Positions 1 to 6,950 of a DNA stretch of 25,896 nt are shown piece after piece. Made by a program: the position numbers and the translations under genes. Location of the stretch: the NCBI GenBank assembly GCA_937957685.1, contig CALGAO010000069.1, positions 1 to 25,896 of the forward strand, given 5' to 3'. The notes beneath the pieces were generated by a model that did not search any database, had not been told where the DNA came from, and saw nothing but the letters and a program-made list of their open reading frames with translations. The first letter of the stretch is position 1. Every line of letters begins with the position of its first letter. This DNA is from an uncultured Paenibacillaceae bacterium (GTDB lineage Bacteria; Bacillota; Bacilli; Paenibacillales; DA-C8).

Positions 1-676
1 CGATCGACTTGTCCAGCCATTGCGGTTCGTAAGCCAGCACCACCTCCCGCAGCTGTTTGTCCAACCGGTATCGTTTCCGTTCGAAAGGATGATGCTCGGA
101 CTCGAGGGTCGTCAGTTTGAGCAGGTTGTCACTCAATCGGGACAGCCGCATGCACTCCGTTTCGATGATGTCGAGATAATGGACGCGCTGCCCGTCGCTC
201 AAGCCGGGATCCCGCAACGCGCGGGCGAAACCGTGGATGGACGTGAGAGGAGACTGGATCTCGTGCGATACGTTGGAGATGAATTCCTGCCGCATCTTCT
301 CCATGGCGCCCAATTGCGCAGCCATGTCGTTGAATGACCGGACGAGCTTGCCGAACTGGTCGTCGGTTCTCGTCTTCAAGCGCACATTGACGTGATAATC
401 GCCCCGGGACAGCCTCTCCATCGCATCGATGATCGAACGGAACTTGGCCGTGTGCCCCGGGAAAGAAAAAAAGGAGCCGATCAGCAATAACCCGCCGAAC
501 AGCAAAAATCCGAGCGTCGCATTCACCAGCAGTCTGATGAGATCTTCCGGTTGCCCGCTCATCCGGGCGTCAATGAGCGAGGTGAGGTAATGCGCGGCGG
601 TCCAGCAAACGTTCAAGGACAGCAGCATGATGAGCAGCAATGACATCACGCGGATCGTGTTCCATACGGCTCTCAT
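1..676 (-). CDS. hssS: HssS-like sensor histidine kinase, 3' part missing
   Basis: Membrane sensor kinase, cut by the window edge; about the first 225 residues are present. I read a short N-terminal hydrophobic helix (about residues 8-28), a short extracytoplasmic stretch, a second membrane helix (about 50-70), a HAMP linker containing RLSRGDYHVNVRLKTRTDDQ, and the HisKA domain with the phospho-acceptor motif FISNVSHEIQSPLTSI. The ATPase domain lies outside the window. The very short sensor loop and the H-box wording resemble HssS, the heme-responsive kinase of Bacillus and Staphylococcus; that assignment is from memory of the family. The ATG overlaps the stop of the regulator gene (ATGA), so the two are translationally coupled and co-transcribed. 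Kinase is certain; heme as the signal is inference. Confidence 0.85.
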   Translation of the reverse strand, partial: MRAVWNTIRVMSLLLIMLLSLNVCWTAAHYLTSLIDARMSGQPEDLIRLLVNATLGFLLFGGLLLIGSFFSFPGHTAKFRSIIDAMERLSRGDYHVNVRLKTRTDDQFGKLVRSFNDMAAQLGAMEKMRQEFISNVSHEIQSPLTSIHGFARALRDPGLSDGQRVHYLDIIETECMRLSRLSDNLLKLTTLESEHHPFERKRYRLDKQLREVVLAYEPQWLDKSI

Positions 677-1356
677 GGACGCACCTCCAATCGGTAGCCC
701 AGCCCCCGCACCGTGGCGATTCTGAACGAGTGCCGATCTTCCGGAAAACGTTCGCGCAGCCGGTTAATGTGCACATCGACCGTCCGCTCGTTCCCATCAA
801 AATCATAGCCCCATATTTCTTCGATCAATTGCTCCCGGGACAAGGTTTTTCCCGGATAACTGGCCAATTTGAACAGAAGCTCGAATTCTTTGAGCGGAAG
901 GGAGGTGCTTTGGCCGTCGACGATGACTTCGAACATTTTGCGGTCCAGCGTCACATTCCCGATCTGCACCGTCTGGGAAACGGCAATCCGGTATCGTCTC
1001 AACAACGCTTTCACCCTGGCGACGAGTTCGAGCGGTTCGAACGGTTTGACGAGGTAATCATCGGCGCCGAGCTGGAATCCTTTCATTTTCTGCGCCGTTT
1101 CCCCTTTGGCCGTCAGCATGAGCAACGGAAAATCGCAGTGCTCCCTCAGTTCGCGGCACAGCTGCCAGCCGTCCATGTTCGGCATCATGATGTCGAGAAT
1201 GACGAGAGACGCTTTGACCGACTCCAGTTTCGCCAGCGCTTCCGCGCCGTCGGCCGCCTCATGGACCGCAAAACCTTCATTTTGCAAAAAATGCCGGACG
1301 AGCTCCCGAATGTGCGGATCGTCGTCCACCACCAAAATGTGAATCATGTTCACCAC
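673..1356 (-). CDS. hssR: OmpR-family response regulator, HssR-like
   Basis: DNA-binding response regulator of 227 residues, the usual length. The receiver domain (1-120) has the acidic pair in ILVVDDDPHIRE, the phospho-acceptor Asp in LVILDIMMPNMDGWQ and the conserved Lys in YLVKPFEP. The C-terminal winged helix (about 130-225) contains LPLKEFELLFKLASYPGKTL, REQLIEEIWGYDFDGNERT and VDVHINRLRERF, wording very close to HssR, which activates heme-detoxification exporters. It is the first gene of a minus-strand operon with the kinase (4-base overlap). A 9-2-9 direct repeat lies upstream at 1520-1539, suggesting autoregulation. The neighbouring exporter is DrrAB-like, not the HrtAB usually paired with HssRS, so the heme role is not proven. 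A PhoP- or ResD-like regulator is the alternative, but the match is weaker. Confidence 0.88.
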   Translation of the reverse strand: MVNMIHILVVDDDPHIRELVRHFLQNEGFAVHEAADGAEALAKLESVKASLVILDIMMPNMDGWQLCRELREHCDFPLLMLTAKGETAQKMKGFQLGADDYLVKPFEPLELVARVKALLRRYRIAVSQTVQIGNVTLDRKMFEVIVDGQSTSLPLKEFELLFKLASYPGKTLSREQLIEEIWGYDFDGNERTVDVHINRLRERFPEDRHSFRIATVRGLGYRLEVRP

Positions 1357-1506
1357 CCTTTCTTCACCTTTCAGCCTTCAAACGATGAATGACACCGGCA
1401 TCGGCCTTTCCTCTTCGCGCTTCCCGTGCTGCCGGCGAACGTGTGCCGGGATAGTTGCGGCACCGCCCGCTCTCTTTGGGGCCCCGCCGTTTCTTTTCCT
1501 GTAATC

Positions 1507-1539
1507 AGGATACGCCGTAAATGTTAACCGGATATAAAC
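1507..1539 (-). promoter_or_regulatory. Putative response-regulator box and -10 for hssR-hssS
   Basis: Read on the minus strand: GTTTATATC (1531-1539), two bases, GTTAACATT (1520-1528), seven bases, then TATCCT (1507-1512) as a -10-like hexamer. The half-sites start 11 bases apart, the usual OmpR-family spacing, and occupy the -35 region. No good -35 is present, as expected for an activated promoter. As I remember it, the published HssR site is GTTCATATT-N2-GTTCATATT; each half here matches 7 of 9. The leader to the regulator ATG would be about 140 bases. Confidence 0.5.
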
Positions 1540-1765
1540 CGCGCGCGGATGCGCCGGATCCGCCGACGTCGGGCGGCCCCAATGCATGCGACACGACGCT
1601 TTTCCCCTTCTTGCCACTCCAGGAATCGGCAAGCCACATTTGTCTCGATATTTCCCCCATACCTGCCATCGACGGCATGTAATCGCGCCTCTACCCCCTA
1701 TCTTTTTCCAATGACGGAACATTGTCAACGGGTAGCCCTGTGCCCGCGGCGCGGAACCAACCACT

Positions 1766-1798
1766 GTTTAAATTCAGTTTACAAAGGCGCTATATGAT
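1766..1798 (+). promoter_or_regulatory. Putative response-regulator box and -10 for the ABC exporter
   Basis: Read on the plus strand: GTTTAAATT (1766-1774), two bases, GTTTACAAA (1777-1785), seven bases, then TATGAT (1793-1798). The layout (9-2-9, 11-base period, 7-base gap to the -10) is the same as that of the unit facing the regulator gene at 1507-1539. TATGAT is a good sigma-A -10 and there is no canonical -35. The first half matches the remembered HssR half-site at 7 of 9 positions, the second at about 5. The start codon of the exporter ATPase follows 31 bases after the -10. Confidence 0.5.
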
Positions 1799-1829
1799 TC
1801 CTTTGAACATTCAGACAGGAGGGAGCACT

Positions 1830-2858
1830 ATGGACCATCCATTCATCACGGCAATGCCGAATTCCGGCTGGGCCGTCGAAGCTCGCGGGCTCGTGAAAGC
1901 TTATGGCGGACATCGAGCGGTAAACGGCGTCGATTTGCGCGTCCGCACCGGTACGATCTACAGCGTGCTCGGCCCGAACGGGGCAGGCAAAACGACGACC
2001 ATGCGAATGTTGGCCACGTTGCTGCGGCCGGACGCGGGTTCGGCGCGGATCTTCGGTTACGATGCGGTGAAACAGCCGCACATCGTGCGTCAACTGATCG
2101 CAGTGACAGGTCAATATGCGTCGGTGGACGAATCGCTGACCGCCTATGAGAATCTGATCCTCTTCGCCCGGCTGCTCGGGCTGGGACGTGCGGCGGCGCG
2201 CCGCAGGGCGGCGGAACTGTTGGAACAATTCGGGTTGACCGAGGCCGCGAACCGATCGTTGAAGCAATATTCCGGCGGCATGCGGCGGCGGCTGGATTTG
2301 GCGGCAAGTCTCATCGTACAATCCCCGCTCATCTTCCTGGATGAGCCGACGACCGGACTGGATCCGCATACGCGCGCGAAGATGTGGGACATGATCCGGA
2401 GTTTGGTGAAGACGGGATCGACGGTGCTGTTGACCACACAATATCTCGAAGAAGCCGATCAGTTGGCCGACCGAATCGCGGTGATGGACCGCGGCCAGGT
2501 CGTCGCGGAGGGGACGGCGGATGAACTGAAAACCTCGGTCGGCACCTCTTCGCTGCAATTGCGCGTCCTGCATGCGCGGGACATCGCGGACGCCCGTCAT
2601 ATCGTGGAGCATGTGCTTCAGGTGCAGTCCCATCTGACGGCGGAATCCGGTAAGATCACCGCGCCGATGAAGAATGCCGATCAGTTGGCCGACCTGCTGA
2701 TCGCCTTCCGAACCCGGGGCATACCCCTGGTTGAGATCAGCGTGCAGAAACCGACACTCGACGAAGTGTTTATGAGCATCATCGGCCATCGCGCTGCACA
2801 AGACGCGCCGCCGGAGTCCGAACGATCGAACGGAGCAAGGGAGGGAACGAACGGATGA
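1830..2858 (+). CDS. DrrA-type ABC exporter ATP-binding protein
   Basis: Cytoplasmic ATPase of an ABC-2 type exporter, 342 residues. Visible motifs in order: Walker A GPNGAGKTTTMRML, Q-loop TGQYASVDE, signature YSGGMRRRLDLA, Walker B LIFLDEPTTGLDP, and TTQYLEEAD, where Gln sits at the H-loop position as is usual in the daunorubicin-resistance (DrrA) family. The C-terminal extension ends with PTLDEVF, also DrrA-like. I chose the ATG at 1830 because CAGGAGGGAG precedes it at good spacing; an in-frame start at 1722 would lie upstream of the promoter-like box and has no ribosome site. The stop overlaps the permease start (ATGA). Substrate unknown; drug, lipid or porphyrin export are possible. The upstream box suggests control by the divergent two-component system. 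Confidence 0.9.
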   Translation: MDHPFITAMPNSGWAVEARGLVKAYGGHRAVNGVDLRVRTGTIYSVLGPNGAGKTTTMRMLATLLRPDAGSARIFGYDAVKQPHIVRQLIAVTGQYASVDESLTAYENLILFARLLGLGRAAARRRAAELLEQFGLTEAANRSLKQYSGGMRRRLDLAASLIVQSPLIFLDEPTTGLDPHTRAKMWDMIRSLVKTGSTVLLTTQYLEEADQLADRIAVMDRGQVVAEGTADELKTSVGTSSLQLRVLHARDIADARHIVEHVLQVQSHLTAESGKITAPMKNADQLADLLIAFRTRGIPLVEISVQKPTLDEVFMSIIGHRAAQDAPPESERSNGAREGTNG

Positions 2859-3667
2859 ACGCATCCGCGGCTCGAGGGGCCGGTCCGCAACTGAAACATG
2901 CCGCGGGTTTCGGCCAAACGGTTCGCAACTCGTTGACCATGGCTTATCGAGGGCTGTTGAAAATCCGGCATACGCCCGAGCAATGGTTCGACATTACTCT
3001 GCAGCCCATTTTGTTTACCCTGATGTTCACCTATATTCTCGGCGGCGCCATTTCAGGCGACGTGATCCAGTATTTGCCGGTCATTGTGCCCGGCATGATC
3101 GTGCAGACGGTGATCACCGCTTCCATCGTCACCGGAGTCCAGTTGCGCGAAGACATGGAGAAAGGCGTGTTCGACCGGTTCAAATCGCTGCCGATCGCAC
3201 GAATCGCGCCTTTGGCCGGAGCTTTGATGGCGGACACCGTCCGCTATGCTGTCGCGACGGTGCTTACTTTCACCATAGGGTACCTGATCGGCTACCGTCC
3301 CGAAGGCGGCTTGGCGCACGTCGCCGTCGCGGGGACGATCGTCATTGCGTGTGCCTGGTCAGTCAGCTGGATCTTCGCATTCTTCGGCGTCATTGCGCGC
3401 TCCGCATCCGGCGTGCAAGGCATTTCCATGATGGTGCTGTTGCCGCTGACATTTGCCTCCAACGCGTTCGTGCCGGTCCACACGATGCCGATCTGGCTGC
3501 AAAAATTTGTCCACTTAAACCCGATCTCGCATCTGGTCACGGCCGTCCGGGATCTGGCCAATGCCGGAACATTCAGCTGGGATCTCGCCATTTCCCTCAC
3601 GGGGGCCGCCGTCATCGTGGCCGTTTTCGCACCGCTGACGGTCCACGCCTATATGCGCCGCACCTAA
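2855..3667 (+). CDS. DrrB-type ABC-2 transporter permease
   Basis: Membrane partner of the preceding ATPase, 270 residues, the usual size for DrrB-like permeases. After a cytoplasmic N-terminus (to about residue 45) come about six hydrophobic segments: ITLQPILFTLMFTYILGGAI, VPGMIVQTVITASIVTGV, the stretch around VRYAVATVLTFTIGYLIGY, VAGTIVIACAWSVSWIFAFF, MMVLLPLTFASNAFVPV and the C-terminal AISLTGAAVIVAVFAPLTV. The family feature LPLTFASNAFVP, followed by NPISHLVTAVRDL, is clear. It is translationally coupled to the ATPase through a 4-base overlap. A half-size ATPase plus a half-size permease implies a 2+2 complex that exports a substrate that cannot be named from sequence. Confidence 0.9.
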   Translation: MNASAARGAGPQLKHAAGFGQTVRNSLTMAYRGLLKIRHTPEQWFDITLQPILFTLMFTYILGGAISGDVIQYLPVIVPGMIVQTVITASIVTGVQLREDMEKGVFDRFKSLPIARIAPLAGALMADTVRYAVATVLTFTIGYLIGYRPEGGLAHVAVAGTIVIACAWSVSWIFAFFGVIARSASGVQGISMMVLLPLTFASNAFVPVHTMPIWLQKFVHLNPISHLVTAVRDLANAGTFSWDLAISLTGAAVIVAVFAPLTVHAYMRRT

Positions 3668-3684
3668 CCGGGAGCCCGTTTTCC

Positions 3685-3784
3685 ATCGTCGGCAACCGCC
3701 CTTGTCGTTGCATCTGCGACGCCCCCTGTCCAACGGTTGACGATCCGAAGATCCGAAGGGAGTCTCCGTTACTCGATGGACTCC
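3685..3784 (+). other. Folded intergenic segment between exporter and oxidase
   Basis: A nested fold is readable. ATCGT (3685-3689) and CAACCG (3693-3698) pair with CGGTTG (3734-3739) and ACGAT (3740-3744), giving 11 base pairs around a 3-base bulge. They enclose a small hairpin, GTCGT (3704-3708) with GCGAC (3716-3720). Next comes a tandem GATCCGAA repeat (3742-3757) and a hairpin GGAGTC/GACTCC (3759-3784). No U-tract follows, so it is not a standard intrinsic terminator. It could be a leader of the oxidase mRNA or a 3' end of the exporter mRNA. I match it to no known riboswitch. Confidence 0.35.
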
Positions 3785-3872
3785 GCACGCGGTCAAACCG
3801 TGATGCGGGGGGACGAACATGGTTCGCGATGATGGAGATCCCGGCACCGCTGCCGGAATGGTTTCCCAAATG

Positions 3873-3897
3873 TCCACCTTTTTAAAATAAGTGGAGG
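3873..3897 (+). promoter_or_regulatory. Hairpin covering the ribosome site of the oxidase gene
   Basis: TCCAC (3873-3877) pairs with GTGGA (3891-3895), extended by TT/AA around an AT-rich loop. The right arm contains most of the GGAGG ribosome-binding site (3893-3897). This could mask translation initiation, or be a DNA operator dyad. The effect is inferred. Confidence 0.35.
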
Positions 3898-3906
3898 TGC
3901 ATGCCG

Positions 3907-6009
3907 GTGTATGAAGTTTTTCTTTATTACGGTCTGGAAATGTTCCTGTTGTTCGCGCTGGCGATCGTCTGGGGAGTGACCGGAGTTGCGGCGAACGGCC
4001 TGAAATACGTCTCGTTCCAGCCTACCCGCGTCTCCCGATGGAAACGTTCCGTGCGAACCGGCGTTTGGACGGGCCTCGTCCTGGTCCTTTTGTGGTGCAT
4101 CGTCGTAACGTTGACCTATGCCGCGCTCGGATGGTATTTCGTCATGGATCGTTTCATCGTCATGCTGCCGCTCCTGGTGTTGCCGGCGCTGTATGTGATC
4201 ATCGGCTCTGTGCCGCACCTGGACAAGACCCCGGTCATGTCGCCTCAATCGTCGGTCTTCATCGCCGCGTCCATTCATACGATGTCCGTCGGGGTCCTTA
4301 TGGCGCTGTATCTCGTATTGTGCGATATCCCGTCCATTCCGGATGTCGGAGAGTCGACGACGTACCTGGTCACGCTGGCCGCATGCGCCGTTCTGCTGTA
4401 CCTGTATCATCGGCGGCGTGTTGGAATCATCGCGTCCCGCCGCCAGGGAATTCAGGTGCTGGTACGAAGAAACACCGTGTGGGCATTGGCGGCCGTCGTC
4501 CTGTTGGCGGCGTGGCACGTATGGTCGTTGGAACGCAGCAAATTCCCCGACGCCATGTCCATGATCCACGCGGAAACGTTCGAATTCGGCGGAGGCCCCA
4601 AGTTGCCGCATGCCGACTTCTCGCATCATCACGGTCACCATGCCGGCATGCCGGCCGGCGGAAACGGAACGATCAGCGTCACGGAGTTGACCGGCCCGCG
4701 AACCGGCGAACCGGACAGGCAATTTACGCTCGTCGCGCAGAAGAAGATCATCGAACTCGTCTCGGGCCACACGATCGAGGCCTGGACGTTTAACGGACAA
4801 GTTCCGGGGCCGCCACTGGTCGTTCACGAAGGGGATCTGGTCGAAGTGAAGTTGATCAATCGGGACATTGAACAAGGCGTTACCGTACATTGGCACGGCG
4901 TCGATGTTCCGAACGCGGAAGACGGGGTGGCCGGTGTGACGCAGAATGCCGTCATGCCGGGAGAATCCCATACGTACCGCTTTGTCGTGCAAGAAACGGG
5001 AAGCCACTGGTATCATTCCCACCAATTGTCTTCGATTCAAGTCTTCAAAGGGTTGTTCGGCGCGTTCATTATTCTGCCTGAACAAGAAAAGATGAGCCAA
5101 CCCGGGAGGAGCGACGAGGCGTCGGACATCACGATTTTCTCCCACGACTGGGAAACGCCCGAAGGCATGACGACAGTTCTGCATCTGCCCGAACCCGCGC
5201 AAGGCCAGATCATCAAACCCGGCACGAAAGTGAGGCTCCGGCTCGTTAACAGCGCCAGCTTGACAAAAAGATTTACGCTCAACGGGACGTCCTTCCGCGT
5301 AACCGCCATCGACGGCTGGGACATTCACCAGCCGGAGGAAGTGACCGGCGTACAGTTGAAGATCGGGGGAGGCGGCCGGTACGATGTGACCTTTACGATG
5401 CCGGAACATCCGGTCACATTGGCGCTGCACGGGGAAGCCGCCGAAGCCGAAGCTTATCTTGTCTTCAGCAAGGACGGACGGGGGGGCGCCGACCTCCAGG
5501 CCGGAAGCGGGATATTGGACCCGCTGAAATACGGCGCTCCCGCCCCGGCCCCCTTCGACGAAACGACGAGGTTCGACCGGGAATTTCTCATGGTGTTGGA
5601 TCAAATATACATCGGACATTACAATGGCCGCGCGAACTCGCTGTGGGCCATCAACGGAGAAGTATTTCCGCATACGCCGACGTTTGTGGTGGAGGAAGGC
5701 GATCTCGTCAAGACGCGCATAGTCAACCGGTCGTTGCTTTATCATCCCATGCACTTGCACGGGCACCATGTGTTTGTATTGAGCCGGAACGGCGAGCCAT
5801 ACAAGGGCAGCCCGCTCTGGCTCGACACCGTGCTGGTGGAACCGGGCGAAACCTACGAAGTGGCGTTTCGCGCCGACAATCCGGGAATCTGGATGGATCA
5901 TTGCCACGTCCTGGAACATGCGGCATGGGGAATGTCGATGCATTTGACGTATCACAACGTGACAACCCCTTATATGGTCGGCAAGGCTTCGGGAAATCAT
6001 CCGGAATAA
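3907..6009 (+). CDS. Membrane-anchored multicopper oxidase
   Basis: Copper-dependent oxidase, 700 residues, longer than ordinary three-domain multicopper oxidases because of an N-terminal membrane region. About five or six helices lie in the first 205 residues (for example LEMFLLFALAIVWGV, VWTGLVLVLLWCIVV, MLPLLVLPALYVIIG, VLMALYLVLC, VWALAAVVLLAAW). A His-rich linker (DFSHHHGHHAG) and the oxidase domain follow. All copper motifs are intact: HWHG and HWYHSHQ near the front, HPMHLHGHHV and HCHVLEHAAWGM at the end, so the trinuclear and type 1 sites should be complete. The oxidase domain would face outside the cell. GGAGG at 3893-3897 leaves 3 bases before the ATG at 3901 but 9 before the in-frame GTG at 3907, so I prefer GTG. 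Substrate unknown; copper or metal detoxification is plausible given the neighbours. Confidence 0.88.
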   Translation: MYEVFLYYGLEMFLLFALAIVWGVTGVAANGLKYVSFQPTRVSRWKRSVRTGVWTGLVLVLLWCIVVTLTYAALGWYFVMDRFIVMLPLLVLPALYVIIGSVPHLDKTPVMSPQSSVFIAASIHTMSVGVLMALYLVLCDIPSIPDVGESTTYLVTLAACAVLLYLYHRRRVGIIASRRQGIQVLVRRNTVWALAAVVLLAAWHVWSLERSKFPDAMSMIHAETFEFGGGPKLPHADFSHHHGHHAGMPAGGNGTISVTELTGPRTGEPDRQFTLVAQKKIIELVSGHTIEAWTFNGQVPGPPLVVHEGDLVEVKLINRDIEQGVTVHWHGVDVPNAEDGVAGVTQNAVMPGESHTYRFVVQETGSHWYHSHQLSSIQVFKGLFGAFIILPEQEKMSQPGRSDEASDITIFSHDWETPEGMTTVLHLPEPAQGQIIKPGTKVRLRLVNSASLTKRFTLNGTSFRVTAIDGWDIHQPEEVTGVQLKIGGGGRYDVTFTMPEHPVTLALHGEAAEAEAYLVFSKDGRGGADLQAGSGILDPLKYGAPAPAPFDETTRFDREFLMVLDQIYIGHYNGRANSLWAINGEVFPHTPTFVVEEGDLVKTRIVNRSLLYHPMHLHGHHVFVLSRNGEPYKGSPLWLDTVLVEPGETYEVAFRADNPGIWMDHCHVLEHAAWGMSMHLTYHNVTTPYMVGKASGNHPE

Positions 6010-6101
6010 TCATCGTTTCTTATCGCCTCATTGTTTCGATAAATCAGGCGTTTTGTCTCCAATCAGGTTGGTGGAGTCCGTTAGAAATGTATAACTTCAT
6101 T

Positions 6102-6139
6102 GGTAAAATGAAAATCTTTACCGTGGTATGGTGTATAAT
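6102..6139 (+). promoter_or_regulatory. Possible promoter with inverted repeat upstream of the CPBP gene
   Basis: A perfect TATAAT lies at 6134-6139, with TG directly before it. No good -35 is present at 17 bases. An inverted repeat GGTAAA (6102-6107) / TTTACC (6117-6122) overlaps the region just upstream and could be an operator. The gene start at 6253 would give a leader of about 107 bases. The rest of 6010-6252 shows only a weak inverted repeat (TTATCG/CGATAA) just after the oxidase stop. Confidence 0.35.
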
Positions 6140-6252
6140 GAAACTATCAAACCGCAACCAGGCCATAGAGGTTCGCCATGGTCCGATCCTCGGTTCTGTT
6201 GCAGGCATCATGCATCGCGATGTCATCACCACCCATCACAAGGAGTTTACCG

Positions 6253-6927
6253 ATGAACCAGGGGAAATCCTCCATCCGCATACCGCCATCAGCCTTCTAC
6301 CTGTCCCTGATCATCTACGCCCTGGTCGGCTTCATCATCATCTGGCTCTGGCAGGGCGCTAGCGCCGGACCCTACCTCCGCGAGCTGCTGACGATCCGGC
6401 AGCCAACGGGCCTCTGGGTCGCCGTTCTCGTCGCCATGGTGGGCCAGCTGTACCTGTGGGCGACGAAGCGCAGGGGCAGCCTCGACCTGCCCGCCACCGA
6501 AGGCGTGGTGCAGATGCGGAACCTCGTCCGCGGCCGCAGCATCGCTCATATCCCGGCCCTGTCCCTCGCTTCGTCGGTCTGCGAAGAGATCCTCTTCCGC
6601 GCCGCGCTGCTCGGCCTGCTGGCTTCCTTCACTGGCGATCTCGCCGCCTGCCTGATCATCGCCGCGCTCTTCGGGCTGGCCCATGTCCCTCAATATCGCG
6701 GCAGCTGGCATGCGATCGCCTATGTCTTCATCTTCGGATGGTTCCTGAATGCGCTGTTCATCTGGTACGGCGATCTCTGGGGACCGATCATCCTGCACTT
6801 CCTGAACAACCTGTTCAACTTCACCTGGATGAGACTGGGCTATATCCGGTTGCGGGAAGCGCCTGGCAGACCCGGCTCCACGGCAACCACCCTCACAGAA
6901 CAAGAAGAGGAAGAGGCTTCGTCATAA
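6253..6927 (+). CDS. CPBP-family intramembrane metalloprotease
   Basis: Integral membrane protein of 224 residues in the CPBP (Abi, CAAX-protease-like) family. The three family motifs are present: EEILFR (EExxxR, about residue 110), FGLAHVP (FxxxH, about 145) and HFLNN (HxxxN, about 183), so the metal-binding residues are complete. Several hydrophobic helices flank them. The C-terminus is a short acidic tail (EQEEEEASS). I chose the ATG at 6253, preceded by AAGGAG at 7 bases, over one 75 bases upstream without such a site. Bacterial members process peptides, aid bacteriocin self-protection or are uncharacterised; nothing nearby tells which. The gene is alone on its strand, and its end lies inside a long inverted repeat shared with the convergent regulator gene. 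Confidence 0.85.
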   Translation: MNQGKSSIRIPPSAFYLSLIIYALVGFIIIWLWQGASAGPYLRELLTIRQPTGLWVAVLVAMVGQLYLWATKRRGSLDLPATEGVVQMRNLVRGRSIAHIPALSLASSVCEEILFRAALLGLLASFTGDLAACLIIAALFGLAHVPQYRGSWHAIAYVFIFGWFLNALFIWYGDLWGPIILHFLNNLFNFTWMRLGYIRLREAPGRPGSTATTLTEQEEEEASS

Positions 6928-6950
6928 TTCATCGCAGCCTCTTCCTCTTC
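6904..6950. terminator. Long perfect hairpin spanning two convergent gene ends
   Basis: The 15-base arm GAAGAGGAAGAGGCT (6904-6918) is perfectly repeated inverted at 6936-6950, with a 17-base loop. The left arm codes the EEEEA end of the CPBP protein, and the right arm reaches the stop of the YesN-like gene. On the minus strand it is followed by the T-rich TTGTTCTGT, which fits a terminator of the long sugar operon. On the plus strand the U-tract is absent. Confidence 0.6.

Noticed and set aside
1378..1764. Open frame of 128 codons in the divergent gap
   Set aside because: No ribosome site and no recognisable domain; it overlaps the promoter-like repeats.
1779..2864. Open frame of 361 codons on the minus strand
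   Set aside because: Antisense to the DrrA-type ATPase, with no recognisable motif.
3793..6000. Long open frame (735 codons) on the minus strand
   Set aside because: It is antisense to the multicopper oxidase, whose copper motifs are unmistakable. The antisense product has no recognisable domain and reflects high GC content.
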